Positions 5,859-10,010 of a stretch of DNA of 10,010 bases are shown here, piece after piece. The DNA is from Fimbriimonadaceae bacterium (GTDB taxonomy: Bacteria > Armatimonadota > Fimbriimonadia > Fimbriimonadales > Fimbriimonadaceae): assembly GCA_025451715.1 (NCBI GenBank), contig JANWJY010000058.1:1-10010 (forward strand). Direction: 5' to 3'. How positions within the stretch are numbered: position 1 is the first letter of the stretch; each line of letters begins with the position of its first letter. The translations under genes were made by a program, and so were the position numbers. The notes beneath the pieces are model-generated. The model was not told where the DNA came from and searched no databases. It worked only from the letters and a program-made list of their open reading frames with translations.

Positions 5859-8021
5859 TCATGAGACGAGAATCGGCAAATCCTCTGGCCATTGTGTTCG
5901 CACCCGTTCCAACATCGCCCTATTCTCCTTCTCAGCTAGATTTGGATCGGAGCTTAGGACACGGATTGCGGCCTCGCGCGCCCGAATGAGGACATGGTAG
6001 TCAGCAACTAAGTCGGCATACTTGAAGTTCAGTTTGCTCCCTTGCTGTTTTGAGCCAGAAAGCTCGCCTTCACCTCGGATCTTCAGATCTTCTTCAGCGA
6101 TTCGAAATCCGTCACTAGTCTGCACCATGACTTGCAGTCGCTGTGCTGCATCGTCGTTTGTCGCGTCTGCGACGAGCACGCAGAACGCCTGGTGTTCGCC
6201 GCGTCCGACACGTCCGCGCAATTGATGGAGCTGCGATAGACCGAACCTGTTCGCGTCCTCCACCACCATCACACTCGCGTTCGGCACGTCGACGCCGACC
6301 TCGATGACCACGGTCGAGACCAGCACATCGATCTCGCCGCGCCGAAAGGCGTTCATCGTCTCCTCCTTTTCGCTCGACTTAAGCTGACCGTGCAGAAGTC
6401 CAACCTTGAACTCTGGAAAGACCTCTTTCGTGAGGCGATAGTGGAGGTCCTCGGCAGCCTGAGTCTGCATCTTGTCGCTTTCCGAAATGAAGGGGCAGAC
6501 AAAGTATGCTTGCCTACCCTCCCGGATCAGGCCGCGTACCGCATCGTAAACGCTCTTCCTCTCGTTCGGGCGCTTCCAGTGGGTCTTGATCGGCTTTCGC
6601 CCAGGGGGTAGCCCATCGATAACCGAAGAATCGAGCTCCCCATACAGGGTCAATGCAATTGACCTTGGGATTGGCGTCGCCGTCATGACTAGAACGTCTG
6701 CGTTGGCAATCGCTTTCGATCGAAGTGCCTCCCGCTGAAGCAATCCGAAACGGTGCTGTTCGTCGATGATCGCGAGCCCGAGCCGCGCGAACTCGACGCC
6801 CTCCTGAATCAGCGCATGGGTCCCGATGCAGATCTGCGCCTGACCGGACCTCGCCGCCTCGACCGCCTTTCTCTTCTGCGCGGAGGTCTGCTTGCCGACG
6901 AGCAGGCGCGTTTCGATTCCGAGCTTGTCGAACATCTGATGGATCGTAAAGTAGTGCTGCTCGGCGAGGATCTCTGTCGGGGCCATCAGCGCGGCCTGGT
7001 AGCCGCAGCGCACGCACGCGAGCATCGCCGCCGCCGCAACCGCGGTCTTTCCACTGCCGACGTCGCCCTGCACGAGGCGGTTCATCGGCGCGGCGCGCTC
7101 CATGTCGGCGAAGATCTCCTTGATCACGCGTTTTTGCGCGCCGGTCAGCTCGAACGGGAACATCTCCTTGAGGTCGTCGGCGATCGGGCGCTTCGCCTGC
7201 TCCCAAAAGAGCGACGCCCCGACGACCCCGTCTCCACCTCCCACCTTTGAGATCGGAAACGAGATGCCGACCTCCTGGACGTTCGCCATCCGACGCATCT
7301 GGAGCATGAGCTGCAAGTACAAGAACTCCTCAAAGACCAGCCGCTCGCGGGCCTTGTCGCGCTTATCGGTGTCGTCCGGGACGTGGATCTGCGCGAGGCT
7401 CTTGCTCAAAGAAGGCAGTTTCTCAGTCCGGCGGAGCGCCTCCGGCAGCGGGTCCTCGACATACGAAGCGTAGTATTCGACCGCCGACCGTGCGGCCTTG
7501 CGTACGACCCACTGCTGCACGCCCTCGCTCAGGCCGTACACGGGCACGAGCCGCGCGAAGTCGTCGGGGTCGTCGTCTTCGCCGAGCGCCTCCCACTCCG
7601 GCGCGTGCATCTCCATCATCCGGTCGCCCTCCTTGACCATCCCGAACGCGATGACCTCACCCTTCACCTTCTCAAGCTGCTTAGCCACCCAAGGTTGGTT
7701 GAACCACACGAGCGCGATACGGCCCGTCTCGTCCTGGATCGACGCCTTGAGCAGCACGCGACCGCCGCGCAAGGACTTCGTGAAAACATCAACAAGCTCA
7801 CCACGCACGCTCGCGTACTGGCCAGGGCGCAGGAAGGAGATGGGAGGGATCTCGCGGCGGTCTTCATACCGGCGCGGCATCGTGAACAGCATGTCGCCGA
7901 CCGTCCGGACCCCCAGCTTGTTGAGCATCAGCGCGAGCTTCGGGCCGACGCCCTTGAGGAACTGGACGTCTGTGTCCAGCCCCCTTCCCGGTTGTGCTTT
8001 CTGCTCGGCCTTTGCGCTCAC
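5859..8021 (-). CDS. recG: ATP-dependent DNA helicase RecG
   Basis: A 720-residue superfamily 2 helicase that remodels stalled replication forks and branch-migrates Holliday junctions. Residues about 15-60 hold a helix-hairpin-like start (LKGVGPKLALMLNKLGV), and about 65-150 the OB-fold wedge domain (GQYASVRGELVDVF). The helicase motifs follow: Walker A GDVGSGKT (319-326), APTEILAEQH, Walker B as DEQH (420-423), TATPIPRS (447-454), and VSTVVIEVGVDVPNA with QLRGRVGRG (600-608). The end carries the RecG-type GELSGSKQQG segment. Length and motif order are normal and the gene looks intact. The start is GTG at 8019-8021, only 17 nt from the divergent atpZ start. Base composition changes within the gene: the 3' half (5859 to about 6760) is clearly less G+C-rich than the 5' half. 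Confidence 0.97.
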   Translation of the reverse strand: MSAKAEQKAQPGRGLDTDVQFLKGVGPKLALMLNKLGVRTVGDMLFTMPRRYEDRREIPPISFLRPGQYASVRGELVDVFTKSLRGGRVLLKASIQDETGRIALVWFNQPWVAKQLEKVKGEVIAFGMVKEGDRMMEMHAPEWEALGEDDDPDDFARLVPVYGLSEGVQQWVVRKAARSAVEYYASYVEDPLPEALRRTEKLPSLSKSLAQIHVPDDTDKRDKARERLVFEEFLYLQLMLQMRRMANVQEVGISFPISKVGGGDGVVGASLFWEQAKRPIADDLKEMFPFELTGAQKRVIKEIFADMERAAPMNRLVQGDVGSGKTAVAAAAMLACVRCGYQAALMAPTEILAEQHYFTIHQMFDKLGIETRLLVGKQTSAQKRKAVEAARSGQAQICIGTHALIQEGVEFARLGLAIIDEQHRFGLLQREALRSKAIANADVLVMTATPIPRSIALTLYGELDSSVIDGLPPGRKPIKTHWKRPNERKSVYDAVRGLIREGRQAYFVCPFISESDKMQTQAAEDLHYRLTKEVFPEFKVGLLHGQLKSSEKEETMNAFRRGEIDVLVSTVVIEVGVDVPNASVMVVEDANRFGLSQLHQLRGRVGRGEHQAFCVLVADATNDDAAQRLQVMVQTSDGFRIAEEDLKIRGEGELSGSKQQGSKLNFKYADLVADYHVLIRAREAAIRVLSSDPNLAEKENRAMLERVRTQWPEDLPILVS

Positions 8022-8026
8022 GGTGC

Positions 8027-8032
8027 TTAAAT
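8027..8032 (+). promoter_or_regulatory. Putative -10 element of the atp operon
   Basis: TTAAAT (4 of 6 consensus) ends 6 nt before the atpZ ATG at 8039, so transcription would start at the ATG. GGAG at 8034-8037 is only 1 nt from the ATG, too close to act as a normal ribosome site. No recognisable -35 box lies at 17 nt, where the DNA is recG coding sequence. It is also the only A/T-rich run in the 17-nt divergent gap, so a reverse-strand promoter for recG may overlap it. Confidence 0.35.
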
Positions 8033-8038
8033 CGGAGT

Positions 8039-8359
8039 ATGTCCGAAGACGAGTTCCCCGAGCCCCCGAGCGAGGACGAGATCGATGCGCGGCTCGCGGT
8101 GCAAAAGGAGCGACTGAGGAAGGCGCGCCAGGCGCACGCGGACCTGCGCGGAAAGGACCAGCTCGACCCCGAGACTTCGCGCGGGATGGGGCTCGGCCTG
8201 TCGGCGGCGTACGCGATCATCGGGCTTCCCCTCGTCGGTGCGGGGCTCGGTTGGCTGATCGACCGCGCCGTCGGCACAAGCGTATTCATCGTGATCGGGG
8301 TCGTGGGGGGACTTGTCGGGGGGATGTTCCATGCAGTCCAGCTCAGCAACCGGGCTTAG
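8039..8359 (+). CDS. atpZ: AtpZ/AtpI-type membrane protein of the ATP synthase operon
   Basis: A 106-residue protein. Residues 1-50 are charged (acidic start, then a Lys/Arg-rich amphipathic stretch). They are followed by two membrane helices (about 51-73 and 81-99), with the GLPLVGAGLGWLIDRAVGTS turn typical of AtpZ (also called AtpQ or putative F0F1-ATPase subunit). Relatives, together with AtpI, have been linked to Mg2+/Ca2+ uptake and to ATP synthase assembly; the exact role is unsettled. It is the first gene of the atp operon and overlaps atpI by 29 nt (8331-8359). The ATG at 8039 is preferred because upstream codons in this frame overlap the start of recG and the protein from 8039 has family-like length. 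Confidence 0.85.
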   Translation: MSEDEFPEPPSEDEIDARLAVQKERLRKARQAHADLRGKDQLDPETSRGMGLGLSAAYAIIGLPLVGAGLGWLIDRAVGTSVFIVIGVVGGLVGGMFHAVQLSNRA

Positions 8360-8714
8360 AGTCTTTCACGCGGCGGTTCCTGTGCTGTCCTGTGCCTTGT
8401 TGGTGGCCGCTGTCGTGCAGGCTGGGTGGCAGGGTGCAGTCGCAGCGGCAGTCGGGATGGTCGGGACTGGCGTGTTCCTGTACGGTACATGGGTGGTGGT
8501 CAGGCTCGCCGGATCGACCGCAACAGCAGGCGGGTCGACGCGCCCCCAAGTGGCAATCACCATCGTCGCCCTGCTCATGAAACTGCCCCTGATCTACGTC
8601 GGATGGGTGGCCGTTCAGAGCCTGGGGCCGTTCGGCCCGACGTGGTTCCTGCTCGGTTTGGCGTTGGTATACTGCGTGGTGATCTGGCGGGCGGTTTTGG
8701 CCGTCCGCGATTGA
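8331..8714 (+). CDS. atpI: ATP synthase protein I (ATP-synt_I family)
   Basis: A 127-residue membrane protein with four predicted helices (about 11-31, 34-58, 73-95, 103-122) and the KLPLIYVGW segment often seen in the ATP-synt_I family. AtpI helps c-ring assembly in some bacteria and, with AtpZ, has been linked to cation transport; it is not part of the rotary motor. It lies between atpZ and atpB, the usual place. The ATG at 8331 is inside the end of atpZ, and a G-rich GGGGGGA (8318-8324) lies 6 nt upstream as a possible ribosome site. An in-frame TTG at 8313 is a less likely start. Sequence conservation in this family is low, so the assignment leans on topology and context. Confidence 0.8.
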   Translation: MQSSSATGLRVFHAAVPVLSCALLVAAVVQAGWQGAVAAAVGMVGTGVFLYGTWVVVRLAGSTATAGGSTRPQVAITIVALLMKLPLIYVGWVAVQSLGPFGPTWFLLGLALVYCVVIWRAVLAVRD

Positions 8715-8728
8715 TTGATAAGCACCCC

Positions 8729-9502
8729 ATGGCGTTCGATTTCCACTTGATGAGCAACCTGACCGCGGCGGCGGAAGGAGCTGAGCACGGAGCCAGCTTC
8801 TGGGGGCTCTTCATCTATTTCGGGCTCGTGCTGGCCATTGTGATCGTGGCCCTGAGCCTCGCTAAAAAGAGCTTTGGCGAGAGGGTGTTCAAAGCGCGAC
8901 CTGCCCAGCTAGTGGAGCAGGTCTATCTTTTTATCGAGAACCTGTGCTTGAGCACGATCGGCCCGCACGGCAAGAAGTACGTGCCGATGATCATGACGTT
9001 CTGGCTCGTGATCTTCGTAAGCAACTTCCTCGCGCTGTTCCTCGCGACGTCGCCCACTGCAGACCTGAGTTTCAACCTCGCGATGGCGCTGATGGCCGTT
9101 GGTTACGTGCAGTGGGAGGGGATGAAGGCGCACGGCGTCTTCGGGCACTTGAAGCACTTTGCAGGACCAAAGCTCGGGCCAGCGTTCTTCATCATCACGA
9201 TCCTGCTCTTCTGTATTGAGCTGATTTCCGAGGTCATGAAGAACGTGTCGCTCAGCCTGCGGCTGTTCGGCAACATTGACGGCGGTCACCAGGCGGTCGA
9301 GACGATGAACGGACTCGGCATGCACATCGGAGGCCTCGAGTGGCTCAACATCCCAATCGGAGCGTTCCTACTCCCGATCAAACTCTTGACTGTGGTCGTA
9401 CAGGCGCTCATCTTCTGCCTGCTGACCTGCGTCTACCTGGGAATGGTCACGAGCGGGGGCCACGAAGAAGAGGGCCACGGCGACCACGCGCACGCGCACT
9501 AA
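8729..9502 (+). CDS. atpB: F-type ATP synthase F0 subunit a
   Basis: A 257-residue subunit a, the stator part of the proton channel. Several membrane helices are visible. The essential arginine is R178 in SLSLRLFGN (equivalent to E. coli Arg210), and Q225 in VVQALIFCLLTCVYL matches the conserved Gln of the last helix. The segment after the arginine reads GNIDGGHQAVETMNGLG, where many bacteria have GN-M/I-x-AGE. The protein ends in an acidic, His-rich tail (GGHEEEGHGDHAHAH, residues 243-257) not usual for subunit a. The ATG at 8729 is 14 nt after atpI and lacks a clear ribosome site, suggesting translational coupling. A second in-frame ATG at 8750 is an alternative start. Confidence 0.97.
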   Translation: MAFDFHLMSNLTAAAEGAEHGASFWGLFIYFGLVLAIVIVALSLAKKSFGERVFKARPAQLVEQVYLFIENLCLSTIGPHGKKYVPMIMTFWLVIFVSNFLALFLATSPTADLSFNLAMALMAVGYVQWEGMKAHGVFGHLKHFAGPKLGPAFFIITILLFCIELISEVMKNVSLSLRLFGNIDGGHQAVETMNGLGMHIGGLEWLNIPIGAFLLPIKLLTVVVQALIFCLLTCVYLGMVTSGGHEEEGHGDHAHAH

Positions 9503-9537
9503 CCACGATTTGGAGAGCAGACACGGATTACAGAACC

Positions 9538-9542
9538 GGAGG
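9538..9542 (+). promoter_or_regulatory. Ribosome-binding site of atpE (long spacing)
   Basis: GGAGG lies 14 nt before the atpE ATG, longer than the usual 5-9 nt. A weaker GAAGA (9548-9552) lies 4 nt before it. There is no in-frame ATG, GTG or TTG between them, so the ATG at 9557 stands. Confidence 0.5.
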
Positions 9543-9556
9543 AAACTGAAGAAAAC

Positions 9557-9748
9557 ATGAATGTCATCGGAATCGGAATCGCCATCCTTGGCGTGGGAAT
9601 CGGACTTGGCCTCATCGGCAACGGCGCGCTACAGGGCATGGCCCGACAGCCCGAGGCCATGAGCAAGCTGCAGGTGAACATGCTCATCGCGCTCGCGTTC
9701 GCCGAGCTCATGGGCCTGCTCGCTATCTTCATCCTTCCCAAGGCTTAA
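9557..9748 (+). CDS. atpE: F-type ATP synthase F0 subunit c
   Basis: A 63-residue hairpin of two membrane helices that forms the rotating c-ring. Helix 1 carries the glycine-rich packing motif GVGIGLG, the polar loop is ARQPEA, and helix 2 holds the ion-carrying E50 in ALAFAELMGLL. The residues after E50 are Leu-Met rather than Ser/Thr, and Leu stands where Na+-type c subunits have Gln in helix 1, so the ring is predicted to carry protons. At 63 residues it is shorter than most (70-90), with almost nothing before the first helix. It lies 54 nt after atpB and 27 nt before the next gene. Confidence 0.97.
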   Translation: MNVIGIGIAILGVGIGLGLIGNGALQGMARQPEAMSKLQVNMLIALAFAELMGLLAIFILPKA

Positions 9749-9750
9749 GC

Positions 9751-9757
9751 GAAGGAG
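9751..9757 (+). promoter_or_regulatory. Shine-Dalgarno-like GAAGGAG before the atpF-position gene
   Basis: GAAGGAG is a good anti-SD match but ends 18 nt before the ATG at 9776. The in-frame codons nearer to it are ATT (9761) and ACG (9764), poor but not impossible starts. Either initiation uses unusual spacing, or a near-cognate start adds four or five residues. Confidence 0.4.
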
Positions 9758-9775
9758 CACATTACGAGTCAGACC

Positions 9776-10010
9776 ATGAGCAACAACAAGCCCTCGTTCG
9801 TTCAGACCTATTGGTTCAAGCTGATCGTCGGTCTTGCCCTCATGCTGTTCGGCATGTACGGCTCCACGAAGGGTTGGGGCACACCACCGTTCGTGGAGGG
9901 CTTGGGCCTACCACTCGACCTCATGAAGACGCTCGCTGTGATCGGCGTGTTCTTCATTGTGTTCCCAGTCATCGGCTACTTCTTCCTGATCCCGCTCGAC
10001 GAGTCGATCA
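9776..10010 (+). CDS. atpF: Partial gene in the atpF position, probably F0 subunit b with an extra membrane helix
   Basis: The frame is open from ATG 9776 to the window end (78 codons). It encodes a short polar start, a first hydrophobic helix (about residues 14-31), a loop with GWGTPPF, and a second helix (about 50-72, GVFFIVFPVIGYFFLIP) followed by LDESI. The second helix and the P-L-D-E-S-I exit resemble the membrane anchor of subunit b, where a helix ends in 'P-x-x-x-x-x-x-x-R' before the long stator coiled coil. Subunit b normally has a single N-terminal helix, so the first one would be an extension. Alternatively this is a small two-helix protein inserted before the true atpF. The coiled coil needed to decide is beyond the window. 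Confidence 0.6.
   Translation, partial: MSNNKPSFVQTYWFKLIVGLALMLFGMYGSTKGWGTPPFVEGLGLPLDLMKTLAVIGVFFIVFPVIGYFFLIPLDESI

Noticed and set aside
7498..8580. Forward open frame of 360 codons spanning the recG start and the atpZ/atpI region
   Set aside because: It lies out of frame with recG, atpZ and atpI and has no family resemblance; all three real genes are well supported.
9503..9556. Intergenic stretch between atpB and atpE as an internal promoter or terminator
   Set aside because: I see no stable hairpin with a T-run and no paired -35/-10 boxes; only the distant GGAGG stands out.

Overview
The window is bacterial chromosomal DNA of roughly 60% G+C with tightly packed genes. I see no mobile element, CRISPR array or RNA gene. 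Families alone do not fix the phylum. A possible leaderless style of start, an NHL-repeat lipoprotein, a DinB-like protein and a Psr-like molybdoenzyme would suit Armatimonadota (Fimbriimonadia-like), Deinococcota or Chloroflexota. This is a low-confidence guess.

Left part (1-1559): the last 17 codons of a forward gene with a hydrophobic C-terminus (perhaps a TauE/SafE-type transporter) overlap by 9 bases the 3' end of a reverse-strand DinB-like gene. Next, also on the reverse strand, is a lipoprotein with six regular NHL repeats, predicted to form a six-bladed beta-propeller. Between these two lies a 33-nt hairpin whose loop overlaps the -35 box of a near-consensus promoter for the dinB-like gene.

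Middle (1625-5806): a two-gene forward operon encodes a membrane-bound molybdenum oxidoreductase. The first protein fuses a four-cluster [4Fe-4S] subunit to an eight-helix NrfD/PsrC quinone-reactive membrane domain. The second is a DMSO-reductase-superfamily catalytic subunit with one [4Fe-4S] cluster and a predicted cysteine Mo ligand. Neither has a Tat or Sec signal, and the membrane loops obey the positive-inside rule with the Fe-S domain in the cytoplasm. The complex therefore probably faces the cytoplasm, unlike classical Psr/Phs/Ttr enzymes. Cytoplasmic sulfite oxidation (SoeABC-like) is the most concrete hypothesis, but it is not proven.

Right part (5859-10010): recG runs on the reverse strand and converges on the molybdoenzyme. 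Divergent from it, with only 17 nt between start codons, begins the F-type ATP synthase operon atpZ-atpI-atpB-atpE-(atpF, cut by the window end). The essential residues (Arg178 of subunit a, Glu50 of subunit c) are present, and subunit c lacks the Na+ ligands, so the enzyme is predicted to use protons. The partial atpF-position gene has an extra predicted N-terminal membrane helix, and subunit a ends in a His-rich tail.

Three first-in-unit genes (lipoprotein, Fe-S/NrfD fusion, atpZ) each have an A/T-rich -10-like hexamer exactly 6 nt before the start codon, suggesting leaderless mRNAs. No wholly new system is evident. The most interesting unit is the cytoplasm-facing fused molybdoenzyme.
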